This document shows, in pieces, positions 8,263 to 16,778 of a stretch of 29,593 nucleotides of DNA (its first letter is position 1; each line of letters opens with the position of its first letter). Source of the stretch: Lentisphaeraceae bacterium (GTDB lineage: Bacteria; Verrucomicrobiota; Kiritimatiellia; RFP12; DVOR01); assembly GCA_004555175.1 (NCBI GenBank), contig SFJE01000026.1:1-29593 (forward strand), read 5' to 3'. Made by a program: the position numbers and the translations under genes. The notes under the pieces were generated by a model. That model saw only the letters and a program-made list of their open reading frames with translations. It did not search any database and was not told the DNA's origin.

Positions 8263-9204
8263 ATGGCCAACGACACAAATACGCTCTATCTCAGCACCTT
8301 TTTTTCGGAGGCGGACATTCTGATTGAACAGACAGTCCCTTCCGTCTACAACCTGGTCTCTACGCTAGTCAATCGGCTGGCGGCGAATCACTTTCCAGGC
8401 GTGCCAACCGCGCCGATTATTGATGCGGTCTTGCGGCGTGAGCGTTCGGCGCCGACGGTGGTGGGCGAGGGGGTGGGGTTCCCGCATGCGCGTATTGAGG
8501 GGATTGATCGGCCGTACTTGGCGCTGGGGATCTATCCGGCCGGGTTGCCGGCGGCGGAAGGGGCCAAGCCGCTCCATTTAATCTTCCTGCTGTTGGTGCC
8601 GGAGAGTCAGCCGGCGCGCTATCTGCAAATCCTGCGCGCCCTCTCGAACCTGTTGCGCGAGCCCGGGACCATTGAGCGCTTGACGGCGGCAACTTCGCCC
8701 GACGAGGTGATGCACTTCCTCCACCGTAGCGAGCTCAAGTTGCCCGAGTATGTCTGCGCCGGGGACTTGATGAGCCGCGAATTCGAGGCGCTACGCTCGG
8801 GCGAACCGCTCTCGGCGGCGCTGGACCTCTTTATGGACGAGAAGAAGGTGGAGCTGCCGATTGTGGATGATGCCGGGCGGTTGGTCGGCGCCGTGGATAC
8901 CCGTGCGTTGCTGGGCTGCTTCATCCCCTCGGGCTTCCGCAAGCTCTTCTCGGCCTTCTCTTCGCAGACGAGTTACACCACGATGGGGCCGCTGGCTGAG
9001 CGTCTGCGCGCAGCCCACCGCATCCGTGTCTGCGAGGCGATGAATACCGACCTCTGCACTTGCCTGATTGACACCCCCGCGCAGGAGATCGCCGCCGACC
9101 TGGCCGAGCGCAACGCCGTCAAGTGCTATGTGCTCGATGGCGAGCAGCGCCTCATTGGCGTGATTCCCTTGGCGCACTTCTTCCGCCGCATCCTTAAGGA
9201 CTAG
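8263..9204 (+). CDS. PTS fructose/mannitol-type EIIA domain fused to a CBS-domain pair
   Basis: Soluble protein of 313 residues with two modules. Residues 1-155 look like a PTS EIIA domain of the fructose/mannitol/nitrogen type. The phosphorylatable histidine is His75 in GVGFPHARI, and a family-typical stretch follows at LHLIFLLLVP (104-113). Residues 164-313 contain two CBS motifs, VCAGDLMSREFEALRSGEPL...VDDAGRLVGAVD split over 164-212 and VCEAMNTDLCTCLIDTP...LDGEQRLIGVI over 256-301. CBS pairs normally bind adenine nucleotides. No EI, HPr or sugar permease gene is adjacent, so a regulatory rather than transport role is likely. The ClC gene begins 14 bases downstream and lacks CBS domains, so this protein may be its detached regulatory subunit (inference). 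Confidence 0.88.
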   Translation: MANDTNTLYLSTFFSEADILIEQTVPSVYNLVSTLVNRLAANHFPGVPTAPIIDAVLRRERSAPTVVGEGVGFPHARIEGIDRPYLALGIYPAGLPAAEGAKPLHLIFLLLVPESQPARYLQILRALSNLLREPGTIERLTAATSPDEVMHFLHRSELKLPEYVCAGDLMSREFEALRSGEPLSAALDLFMDEKKVELPIVDDAGRLVGAVDTRALLGCFIPSGFRKLFSAFSSQTSYTTMGPLAERLRAAHRIRVCEAMNTDLCTCLIDTPAQEIAADLAERNAVKCYVLDGEQRLIGVIPLAHFFRRILKD

Positions 9205-9218
9205 CCGCGGAGTTACCG

Positions 9219-10853
9219 ATGGAGCCTGCTGCTTCTACGAAGCCGGCGCGGCCCGAAAAGGGGCCGCGCGGCAGTGCCGCCTTTGCGGCGGCGGTTGAGC
9301 CGCTATGGGTGCGGGCCAAGCGGGCGCACAGTTGGTTGCGCTTCTGGGTGCCGGCGGAGGGCGAGACGCTGCGGATGGGGCGCCTGGTGGCCATCTGCGC
9401 GTTGGTGGGCATCGCGGTGGGGCTGATGTCGGTCTGGTTCTTCTCGATGATTGAGTGGGTGCGGGTCTACACGTTGGAGATGTTTGGGCACCTAGAGGCA
9501 CCGGGAACGGCGGGGGAGGCCGGGCTGGCGCACGCGCCGGAGGTGGCGTATGTGTTGCTCGAGCGGATGTGGCCCGGGGGGCGGGTGTTGGGGGTGTGGG
9601 TGCCCTCTTTAGGGACCCTCTTTGCGGGGTTGATTCGCTTGGTGCTGCCGGCGGTGGGGGCGCTGTGCGCGTGCGTTATTGCGCGGCGCTTTGCGCCCTC
9701 GGCCTCGGGTCACGGCACCGATACGGTGATTGCCGCTTGGCACCACTCGGCCACGACGTTGCCAGTGGCGGTGGCGCCGGTGAAGGTGCTCGCCTCCTCG
9801 CTGGTGATTGGCACGGGCGGCAGTGCCGGCGCGGAGGGGCCGATTACGCAGATTGGCGCAGTGTGCGGCACCTTTATTGCCCGGTTGTTGCGTCTTTCGG
9901 CCTATGAACGGCGGATGCTGCTCGCGGCGGGGATGGCCGCGGGTATTGGGGCGATCTTCCGCGCGCCGATGGCCGGGGCGCTCTTCGCTTCGGAGGTGCT
10001 CTATCGCGGCTTCGACCTGGAGGGGGATTTGCTCATCCCTTCGATGGTTGCCTCCACCATCTCCTATATGACCTATGCCTGCGTCTTCGGGTGGCAGCCA
10101 GTCTTTTCCACCCCTGGCGACCTCTTTGACGCGCCCATCAAGTTCCTCTTCTATGCGCTCTTGGCCTTCCTTATCGCCGCGGCCGTGCGCTTCAATATCC
10201 TCTTCTTCCGGCAGACCGAGATCGCCTTCCGCCGGCTGACCCTTAAGCCGTGGCTCAAGCCCTGCCTGGGCGGTCTGATTGTGGGCGCTATCGGCCTCTG
10301 CTTCCCGCAGATTCTCTCCTCGGGCTACGGCTACATTCAGGAGACGCTCAAGACCAATGGCGAGGTGCTCTCTTCACCCTACTTTGGCGTGCACGCGGCG
10401 ATGATCCTCTTCGCGCTGGGCGTGCTCAAGAGCGTAGCCACCTCCTTCTCTGTTGGCTCGGGCGGCTCGGGCGGCATGTTGGGACCGGCGCTCTTCAGCG
10501 GGGCGATGTATGGCGCCAGCCTTGGCGTCCTCTTCAACCGCTGCTTCCCCGGACTGGGCATCTCGGTGGCGAACTTCGCAATGCTCGGAATGGCCGGTTA
10601 CCTCACCGCCGCCGTGCGCACCCCGCTGGCCGCAATGCTGATGGTCAGCGAGTTCACCGGCAACCACAACCTCCTCTTGCCCTCAATGTGGGTCTGCGGC
10701 CTCTCCTTCCTATTGACGCCCGGCTGGACCCTCTACCGCAGCCAAGTGCGCGACCGCGACTCCTCGCCCGTGCACCAGCGCCGCCACGTCTCGCTCGTTC
10801 ACGACATCGCCGTGCGCGTCAAGCACGGCCGCCGCCGCAAGGGCCGCAAGTAG
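9219..10853 (+). CDS. ClC-family chloride channel or chloride/proton antiporter, without CBS domains
   Basis: Multi-pass inner-membrane anion transport protein of 544 residues. Conserved ClC signatures appear in order: GHGTD at 164-168 in place of the GSGIP loop, GAEGP at 204-208 with the gating glutamate Glu206, FRAPMAGALFASEVLYR at 247-263, GGMLGP at 418-423 in place of GIFAP, and LGMAGYLTAAVRTPLAA at 456-472. The position matching the internal proton glutamate of E. coli ClC (Glu203) is Val260, as in many chloride channels. A long basic C-terminal tail (RRHVSLVHDIAVRVKHGRRR) replaces the CBS pair found in many relatives. It is co-transcribed with the EIIA-CBS gene, and endonuclease IV follows after 22 bases. 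Confidence 0.92.
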   Translation: MEPAASTKPARPEKGPRGSAAFAAAVEPLWVRAKRAHSWLRFWVPAEGETLRMGRLVAICALVGIAVGLMSVWFFSMIEWVRVYTLEMFGHLEAPGTAGEAGLAHAPEVAYVLLERMWPGGRVLGVWVPSLGTLFAGLIRLVLPAVGALCACVIARRFAPSASGHGTDTVIAAWHHSATTLPVAVAPVKVLASSLVIGTGGSAGAEGPITQIGAVCGTFIARLLRLSAYERRMLLAAGMAAGIGAIFRAPMAGALFASEVLYRGFDLEGDLLIPSMVASTISYMTYACVFGWQPVFSTPGDLFDAPIKFLFYALLAFLIAAAVRFNILFFRQTEIAFRRLTLKPWLKPCLGGLIVGAIGLCFPQILSSGYGYIQETLKTNGEVLSSPYFGVHAAMILFALGVLKSVATSFSVGSGGSGGMLGPALFSGAMYGASLGVLFNRCFPGLGISVANFAMLGMAGYLTAAVRTPLAAMLMVSEFTGNHNLLLPSMWVCGLSFLLTPGWTLYRSQVRDRDSSPVHQRRHVSLVHDIAVRVKHGRRRKGRK

Positions 10854-10875
10854 GCCCCAATCCCGGAGTTTTCTT

Positions 10876-11727
10876 ATGCGCTTCATTGGTCCGCACGTCT
10901 CCGCCGCCGGCTCGCCCGCCTCCGCCGTTGCCAACGCCCAGGCCCTCGGCGCCACCGGCTTCGCCCTCTTCGTCAAGAACCAACGCCAGTGGGTCGGTAA
11001 ACCGCTCGCCGAGGGCGACATTCAGGCCTTCCGTCAGGCGATGGCCGAGGCCGGCTACACCGCCGCCCAGGTCCTCCCCCACGCCGGCTACCTCATTAAC
11101 TTGGCCAACCCCGAGCCCGAAATGCACGCGAAGAGTATGGCCTCCTTCCTCGATGAACTCCATCGGTGCGAGGCCCTCGGGCTCGACCGCCTCAACCTCC
11201 ACCCTGGCTCGCACCTCAAAAAGCTTGCCCCCGAGGCCGCCTGCGACCGCGTGGCCGAGAGTATCAACCGCGCCCTCGCCGAAACGCAGGGCGTCACCGT
11301 GGTCATCGAGAATACCGCCGGTCAGGGCGCCTACCTCGGCTCGCAACCCGAGGAGCTCGCGCGCATTATCGCCGGGGTCGAGGACAAGACGCGTATTGGC
11401 TTTTGCATCGACACCGCCCACACCTTCGCCGCCGGCTTCGACATCCGCGAACCCGATGCCTTCCGCGCCTTCCTCGATCGCCTCGATCAGGTCATCGGCC
11501 TCACCTACCTCCGCGGCATGCACCTCAACGACTCCAAGGGCGCCCTCGGCTCGCACCTCGACCGCCATGAAGTCCTTGGTCAAGGCTTCCTCGGCTGGCC
11601 CCTCTTCGAGGCCATCGCCACCGATCCCCGCCTCCAAAACCTCCCCCTCATCCTCGAAACCCCCGATGTCTCCCGCTGGGCCGACGAAACCGCCCGCCTC
11701 CTGGCCCTGCCAGGCGGTGAACGGTGA
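10876..11727 (+). CDS. nfo: Endonuclease IV, apurinic/apyrimidinic site repair
   Basis: Zinc-dependent TIM-barrel AP endonuclease of 283 residues, close to the usual 280-290. It cuts 5' of abasic sites in base excision repair. Visible signatures are GPHVSAAGS at the N-terminus, the NLHPGSH segment, VVIENTAGQG, GFCIDTAHTFAAGFD and MHLNDSKGALGSHLDRHEVLGQG, which together carry the metal-binding His, Asp and Glu residues. It begins 22 bases after the ClC stop and has GGAG before its ATG at 10865-10868. Why an AP endonuclease shares an operon with a ClC protein is unclear; it may simply be transcriptional packing. Its stop codon (11725-11727) lies inside the second heptamer of a repeat element, so the last residues (GGER) are encoded by repeat sequence. 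Confidence 0.96.
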   Translation: MRFIGPHVSAAGSPASAVANAQALGATGFALFVKNQRQWVGKPLAEGDIQAFRQAMAEAGYTAAQVLPHAGYLINLANPEPEMHAKSMASFLDELHRCEALGLDRLNLHPGSHLKKLAPEAACDRVAESINRALAETQGVTVVIENTAGQGAYLGSQPEELARIIAGVEDKTRIGFCIDTAHTFAAGFDIREPDAFRAFLDRLDQVIGLTYLRGMHLNDSKGALGSHLDRHEVLGQGFLGWPLFEAIATDPRLQNLPLILETPDVSRWADETARLLALPGGER

Positions 11728-11788
11728 GCGGTGGTTGTTCAATCGCGTGGCGTCCAAGGCTGTTGCTTTCGGCTTTCAGCTGTCCGCT
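11716..11788. repeat. Heptamer-bordered element D at the nfo 3' end
   Basis: Left array on the plus strand: GGTGAAC, GGTGAGC, GGTGGTT (11716-11736). Right array, read on the minus strand from 11788: AGCGGAC, AGCTGAA, AGCCGAA, AGCAACA (11761-11788). The core between them is 24 bases. The nfo stop TGA is within the second left heptamer. The units are more diverged than in elements A-C, but the 7-base period is exact on both sides. Confidence 0.6.
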
Positions 11789-11812
11789 AAGCACCTCTCC
11801 GCAAAAAAGTGC

Positions 11813-11841
11813 TTGACTTTGGGGGAGTGCCGTGCTATTAT
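11813..11841 (+). promoter_or_regulatory. Strong sigma-70-type promoter for tRNA-Thr/tuf and the downstream translation genes
   Basis: TTGACT at 11813-11818, a 17-base spacer and TATTAT at 11836-11841, preceded by TGC to give an extended -10. This is the best consensus match in the window and lies 85 bases before the tRNA. It is flanked by an A-rich stretch just upstream (AAAAAA at 11803-11808), possibly an UP-like element. Confidence 0.8.
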
Positions 11842-11925
11842 GCGGGAACTTTCTTATGGCGAAGTGTCTCCGCGGCACACGTTATGAGTAAGTGCAAGGG
11901 CATCTGAGAGGATGCGTTTGTTCGC

Positions 11926-12001
<76 letters not shown>

Positions 12002-12043
12002 TACACAGGAAACCAACCACTTCTGTTCACAGGAGAAGAGAAA

Positions 12044-13249
<1,206 letters not shown>

Positions 13250-13272
13250 GCTCCTTCCTGTGAACAGCTTAG

Positions 13273-13308
13273 CCCTGGGGTGGCAAACCCCACCCCAGGG
13301 TTACTTTT
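13273..13308 (+). terminator. Hairpin terminator or attenuator between tuf and rpmG
   Basis: An 11-bp stem, CCCTGGGGTGG (13273-13283) with CCACCCCAGGG (13290-13300), and loop CAAACC, followed by TTACTTTT. The U tract is interrupted, so partial read-through into rpmG/secE/nusG is likely. Confidence 0.6.
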
Positions 13309-13334
13309 CAAGGACGGGAAGAAAGGGATAGACA

Positions 13335-13487
13335 ATGCCCCGCGAACTCGCAATTCTGGCCTGCACCGAGTGCAAGCGCCGTAATTACACGACGACCCGT
13401 AACAAGAAGACGCAGACCGAGCGCGTTGAGCTCATGAAGTTCTGCCCCTTCGAGAAGAAGCGCACGCTTCACCGCGAGACGAAGTAA
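13335..13487 (+). CDS. rpmG: 50S ribosomal protein L33
   Basis: Large-subunit protein of 50 residues, normal size for L33 and too short for a standard long-ORF search. It begins MPRELAILACTECKRRNYTT and ends TLHRETK, both typical. The family comes in forms with four zinc cysteines or none. This copy has Cys10 and Cys13 in CTEC and Cys37 in FCPFEKK, but Glu40 sits where the fourth cysteine would be, so the zinc site is incomplete. AAAGGG lies about seven bases before the ATG. The position between tuf and tRNA-Trp/secE is common in bacteria. Confidence 0.95.
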   Translation: MPRELAILACTECKRRNYTTTRNKKTQTERVELMKFCPFEKKRTLHRETK

Positions 13488-13515
13488 CCTTCCTCGCGCA
13501 ATCCCATTTGCCAAT

Positions 13516-13589
13516 AGGGTGGTAGTTCAATGGCAGAGCAGCAGTCTCCAAAACTGCCTATGGGGGTTCGACTCCCTCCCACCCTGCCA
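13516..13589 (+). tRNA. tRNA-Trp (anticodon CCA), CCA end encoded
   Basis: Acceptor stem AGGGTGG (13516-13522) pairs with CCACCCT (13579-13585). Anticodon stem GCAGT/ACTGC encloses CTCCAAA with CCA at 13548-13550. T arm GGGGG/CCCTC encloses TTCGACT. Discriminator G is at 13586 and CCA at 13587-13589. It lies directly before secE, the usual place. Confidence 0.97.
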
Positions 13590-13612
13590 TAAGTAAACCG
13601 GACGCAAAGACC

Positions 13613-13798
13613 ATGATTAAGAAAGTCGGACAGTTCTTCTCTGACGTCATTCTCGAGGGTAAGCGCGTGACCTGGCCCGCTCGCCGCGAGCTGGTCGATT
13701 CCTCGATCGTGGTGCTCCTCTTCATCGTGATTCTGGCCGTGGTCATCATGTGCTGCGATGAAGCGATCCGGAAGGTGCTTACCTGGATTCTCGGGTAA
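13613..13798 (+). CDS. secE: Preprotein translocase subunit SecE
   Basis: Small essential subunit of the SecYEG channel, 61 residues, the single-span form found in most bacteria. An amphipathic N-terminal helix ends in the conserved GKRVTWPARRELVDSS, followed by one membrane segment (IVVLLFIVILAVVIMCC). It starts 23 bases after tRNA-Trp and is followed by nusG, the near-universal order. Part of the tuf-rplL transcription block. Confidence 0.96.
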   Translation: MIKKVGQFFSDVILEGKRVTWPARRELVDSSIVVLLFIVILAVVIMCCDEAIRKVLTWILG

Positions 13799-13826
13799 GC
13801 GGCACAGTTAGTAGGACGCAAGCGCA

Positions 13827-14465
13827 ATGGCAGATCAGCTCCCCAAGCAGTGGTACGTTCTCCAGACCCTCACCGGTCAGGAGCAGAAGGCGCAGCGTCA
13901 AATCGTCGCACAGGTCCGCACCGCTGGCTTGTGCGACCGCTTCGACATTCCCGAAGAAGCGAAGAAGGGCGAAGACTTGAATGACTTCAATGTGGTGGTT
14001 CCCACCGAGAAGTATCAGGAAATCAAGGATGGCAAGAAGCGCCTCATCACGCGCAAGAGCCTGCCGGGTTATGTCATCGTCCACATGGCGCTCTACCACG
14101 ATGAGGCCCTGAAGCAACTGGATCAGGACCTCTGGCAGTTCATCCGCGCCATCCCCGGCGTCATCGGCGTGCTTGGCGGCACCAGCACCAAGCCCCGCCC
14201 GATTACCGATCAAGAGGCTAGCGACATGCTCAAGCGCGCCGCAGCCGAAGAGGCGAAGAAGCCGCGCCTCAAAGTTAATTTCCAAGTTGGAGAGGTGGTT
14301 CGCGTCACGGAAGGTGCATTTATGAACTTCAATGGCACGATCACCCAAATCGATCCTGACAGCGGACGCCTGCAAATCTCCGTCTCTATCTTCGGACGCA
14401 GCGCCCCTGTCACGCTAGAATACTGGCAGGTCGAGCGGATTACCGACCGACCCGAGGGCGTCTAA
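13827..14465 (+). CDS. nusG: Transcription termination/antitermination factor NusG
   Basis: RNA polymerase-binding factor of 212 residues that couples transcription with translation and Rho. The N-terminal NGN domain starts at KQWYVLQTLTGQEQKAQRQI and contains LITRKSLPGYVIVHM and IRAIPGVIGVLGG. The C-terminal KOW domain (about 150-206) has FQVGEVVRVTEGAFMNFNGT and SIFGRSAPVTLEYWQVE. An insertion of roughly 20 residues (IPEEAKKGEDLNDFNVVVP) in the NGN domain is of a kind often seen outside Proteobacteria. Its stop codon sits in the loop of a hairpin (14454-14472). Confidence 0.97.
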   Translation: MADQLPKQWYVLQTLTGQEQKAQRQIVAQVRTAGLCDRFDIPEEAKKGEDLNDFNVVVPTEKYQEIKDGKKRLITRKSLPGYVIVHMALYHDEALKQLDQDLWQFIRAIPGVIGVLGGTSTKPRPITDQEASDMLKRAAAEEAKKPRLKVNFQVGEVVRVTEGAFMNFNGTITQIDPDSGRLQISVSIFGRSAPVTLEYWQVERITDRPEGV

Positions 14466-14487
14466 CGCCCTCTGCCTGTCTTCAGGC
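14454..14487 (+). promoter_or_regulatory. Two tandem hairpins at the nusG end, possible rplK-rplA leader structure
   Basis: GAGGGCG/CGCCCTC (14454-14460, 14466-14472) puts the nusG stop codon in its loop. GCCTG/CAGGC (14474-14478, 14483-14487) has loop TCTT. The 98-base nusG-rplK gap is where L1 autoregulation of the L11-L1 genes acts in E. coli. I see no U tract, and the L1-site assignment is only a possibility. Confidence 0.35.
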
Positions 14488-14563
14488 GTCACGTTGACGG
14501 CCGTGCGTTTGGACCGGGTTAGGATCCCCGGGAGCGCGACATAAGACAAAAAGGACCATATCC

Positions 14564-14989
14564 ATGGCTAAGAAAGTCACCGGGATGATTAAGCTCCAGA
14601 TTCCCGCTGGGGCCGCGAATCCCGCACCGCCCGTGGGCCCCGCGTTGGGTTCCCAGGGCGTGAACATTATGGCGTTCTGCAAAGAGTTCAACGCCAAGAC
14701 CCAGGACAAGGGCGGCATGGTCATCCCCGTGGTGATCACCGTCTATGCCGACCGCTCCTTCACCTTCATCCTGAAGAGCCCGCCGGCCTCGGCCCTCATC
14801 AAGAAGTACGCCAACCTCCCCAAGGGCTCTGGGAAGCCCAACACCGAGAAGGTCGGCAAGATCACCCGCGCTCAGATCGCCGAAATCGTCAAGATCAAGG
14901 CCGCGGACCTGAACGCTTCCGACCCGGAAGCCGCCGCCCGCATGATTGAGGGCACCGCCCGCCAGATGGGCGTTGAGGTTATTGACTGA
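14564..14989 (+). CDS. rplK: 50S ribosomal protein L11
   Basis: Protein of the GTPase-associated centre, 141 residues, the normal length. The N-terminus MAKKVTGMIKLQIPAGAANP and the block PPVGPALGSQGVNIMAFCKE are diagnostic. The C-terminal rRNA-binding domain has SGKPNTEKVGKITRAQ and ends ARQMGVEVID. It starts the rplK-rplA-rplJ-rplL block, and its stop overlaps the ribosome site of rplA. Confidence 0.98.
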   Translation: MAKKVTGMIKLQIPAGAANPAPPVGPALGSQGVNIMAFCKEFNAKTQDKGGMVIPVVITVYADRSFTFILKSPPASALIKKYANLPKGSGKPNTEKVGKITRAQIAEIVKIKAADLNASDPEAAARMIEGTARQMGVEVID

Positions 14990-15000
14990 GGAGCGTGACG

Positions 15001-15684
15001 ATGGCTAAGCACAGCAAGAAATATCAGGACGCCCTCAAGCAGGCCCCGAAGGCTGCCGTCTCACTCGAAGAGGCCGTGGCTTTCATCAAGGCGCACCCCG
15101 GCGCCAAGTTTGACGAAACGGTTGACGTGGGCTTCCGCCTGGGCGCCGACCCGACCAAGAGCGACCAGGCCGTCCGCGGCGTGGTGCATCTGCCCCACGG
15201 CACCGGTAAGCATGTCCGCGTGGTGGTCTTCGCCGCCGGCGATATGGCCGACGCCGCCAAGGCTGCCGGCGCTGACGCCGTTGGCCTCGACGACCTCATC
15301 GAGAAGGTCAAGGGTGGCTGGACGGACTTCGACGTGGCCATTGCCACCACCGACGCGATGAAGCAGGTGCGCACCGTCGCCCGCGTCCTCGGTCCCCGTG
15401 GCTTGATGCCCAACCCGAAGACCGGCACCGTCACCGACGATGTGGCTGCCGCTGTCAAGGCCGCTCAGGCCGGTAAGGTGGACTTCCGCATGGACCGCAC
15501 CGGCAACGTCTGCGTGCCCGCCGGCAAGCTCAGCTTCGAGGCCGCCAAGCTGATCGACAACATCCGCGCGATCATCGACGCGGTTGAGCACGAGCGCCCC
15601 GCCGCCGCGAAGGGCCTCTTCGTCCGCAGCTGCACCATCAGCCCGACCATGGGCGTTGGCGTCCGCGTTCTCGTGAAGGAGTAA
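15001..15684 (+). CDS. rplA: 50S ribosomal protein L1
   Basis: L1-stalk protein and probable translational repressor of its own operon, 227 residues. The start MAKHSKKYQDALK and the blocks VDVGFRLGADPTKSDQAVRG, ARVLGPRGLMPNPKTGTVT and VRSCTISPTMGVGV are diagnostic. A GTG at 14995 is in frame two codons upstream, but GAGGAG at 14988-14993 is seven bases from the ATG at 15001, which decides the start. It begins 11 bases after rplK and ends six bases before rplJ. Confidence 0.97.
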   Translation: MAKHSKKYQDALKQAPKAAVSLEEAVAFIKAHPGAKFDETVDVGFRLGADPTKSDQAVRGVVHLPHGTGKHVRVVVFAAGDMADAAKAAGADAVGLDDLIEKVKGGWTDFDVAIATTDAMKQVRTVARVLGPRGLMPNPKTGTVTDDVAAAVKAAQAGKVDFRMDRTGNVCVPAGKLSFEAAKLIDNIRAIIDAVEHERPAAAKGLFVRSCTISPTMGVGVRVLVKE

Positions 15685-15690
15685 GCAACT

Positions 15691-16236
15691 ATGTCCAACC
15701 AGAAGAAACGCCCCGAAGTCGTGGCCATCTACAAGGAAGTCTCGGACTTCCTCACCGGCAAGGACTTCTCCTTCCTGCTGAACTTTGGCGGCCTCACCGT
15801 CGCCCAGATCGCCGACCTTCGCACTCAGCTCGCCCCCAAGGGCGCTAAGATGATGGTCATCAAGAACTCCTACATCGAGAAGATCGTTGCCGAACAGGGC
15901 ATCACCTTCCCCGAGGGCGTTCTGACCGGCCCGACCGCCGTCATTGCCGGCACCGGCGACATCGCCGACACCGCCAAGACGGTCGTTGACTTCGTCAAGA
16001 AGAACGAGAAGGCCTCCATCAAGGCTGGCTTGATGCAGAAGGACGTCATCACCGCTGCGCAGGTGACCACGCTCTCCGAGCTCATCTCGCTCGCCGCCCA
16101 GCAGGCCCGCCTGCTCGGCACCCTCCAGGCTCCCGCCTCCCAGATGGCTCGCGTCCTCCAGGCGCGCGTCGACAAGGAGAACGAGGGCGCTCCCGCTTCC
16201 GCCGAAGGTTCCACCGACGGCACCCCTGCGGCCTAA
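15691..16236 (+). CDS. rplJ: 50S ribosomal protein L10
   Basis: Base of the L7/L12 stalk, 181 residues. Typical segments are RPEVVAIYKEVSDFL, LTVAQIADLRTQLAP, MMVIKNSYIEKI and GPTAVIAG. The C-terminal helical part that carries the L12 dimers includes LLGTLQAPASQMARVLQARV, followed by an acidic, Ala/Ser-rich tail. It starts six bases after rplA, so there is no room for the L10-leader RNA found upstream of rplJ in many bacteria. Structured RNA lies after the gene instead, and the stop codon is in a hairpin. Confidence 0.96.
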   Translation: MSNQKKRPEVVAIYKEVSDFLTGKDFSFLLNFGGLTVAQIADLRTQLAPKGAKMMVIKNSYIEKIVAEQGITFPEGVLTGPTAVIAGTGDIADTAKTVVDFVKKNEKASIKAGLMQKDVITAAQVTTLSELISLAAQQARLLGTLQAPASQMARVLQARVDKENEGAPASAEGSTDGTPAA

Positions 16237-16322
16237 TTGTAGGCCGTGTTGTAAAACCGCGCCGGCGGCCTAGTTTGGCCTCCCCGGCGCACCCCCCTCC
16301 CGGGGCTCGACCCCGGGCGGTT
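16230..16322 (+). promoter_or_regulatory. Multi-stem structured RNA between rplJ and rplL
   Basis: GGCCT/AGGCC (16230-16234, 16241-16245) encloses the rplJ stop. AACCGC (16255-16260) can pair with GCGGTT (16317-16322). Inside that pair are GCCGG/CCGGC (16261-16265, 16284-16288) capped by GGCC/GGCC, and CCCGGGG/CCCCGGG (16299-16305, 16311-16317). The first inner stem can extend to GCGCCGG, which competes with the outer stem, so two folds are possible. No U tract follows. AAGAAAGAGAAG before rplL gives the ribosome site. Confidence 0.55.
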
Positions 16323-16344
16323 ACACCAAAGAAAGAGAAGAAAC

Positions 16345-16710
16345 ATGACCCAGGAAGAAATCATTGAAGCCCTCTCCGGCATGACCGTGCTGCAGATCGC
16401 CGACCTCGTCAAGGCCCTCGAAGAGAAGTGGGGCGTCTCCGCCGCTGCTCCCGTGGCCGTCGCCGCCGCTGGTGCCGCCGCTGCTCCCGCCGAAGAGAAG
16501 ACCGAGTTCGACGTGATCCTCGCCGCCGCTGGCGCCAACAAGATCGCCGTCATCAAGGAAGTCCGCACCATCACCGGCCTCGGCCTGAAGGATGCCAAGG
16601 ACCTCGTGGAAGGCGCTCCCAAGCCCGTCAAGCAGGGCGTGGACAAGGACGAGGCTGCCAAGATCAAGGAAGCCCTCGAGAAGGCCGGCGCCAAGGTCGA
16701 AGTCAAGTAA
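16345..16710 (+). CDS. rplL: 50S ribosomal protein L7/L12
   Basis: Stalk protein that recruits translation factors, 121 residues. The N-terminal dimerisation domain (MTQEEIIEALSGMTVLQIADLVKALEEKWGVS in two segments) is joined by an Ala-rich hinge (AVAAAGAAAAPAEEK) to the C-terminal factor-binding domain, with EFDVILAAAGANKIAVIKEV and TGLGLKDAKDLVEGAPKPVK. It sits 108 bases after rplJ, behind a structured spacer. A strong terminator follows and rpoB does not, unlike the usual order. Confidence 0.98.
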   Translation: MTQEEIIEALSGMTVLQIADLVKALEEKWGVSAAAPVAVAAAGAAAAPAEEKTEFDVILAAAGANKIAVIKEVRTITGLGLKDAKDLVEGAPKPVKQGVDKDEAAKIKEALEKAGAKVEVK

Positions 16711-16741
16711 GGCAAGCGAGCGTTGCTCGCAAGTTTTACAC

Positions 16742-16771
16742 AAAAGCGGCCCGCATTCGCGGGCCGCTTTT
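16742..16771 (+). terminator. Strong intrinsic terminator after rplL
   Basis: A 13-bp stem, AAAAGCGGCCCGC (16742-16754) with GCGGGCCGCTTTT (16759-16771), and tetraloop ATTC. The pairing A and T runs make it usable on both strands, which suits the convergent metallophosphoesterase gene. Confidence 0.9.
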
Positions 16772-16778
16772 GCTACAT

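Noticed and set aside
10250..11887. Plus-strand frame of 545 codons across the ClC and nfo genes
   Set aside because: It is out of frame with both recognised genes and is Pro/Ser/Arg-rich shadow sequence.
14494..14525. Promoter before rplK (TTGACG ... TAGGAT)
   Set aside because: The spacer is 20 bases, too long for a convincing sigma-70 promoter.
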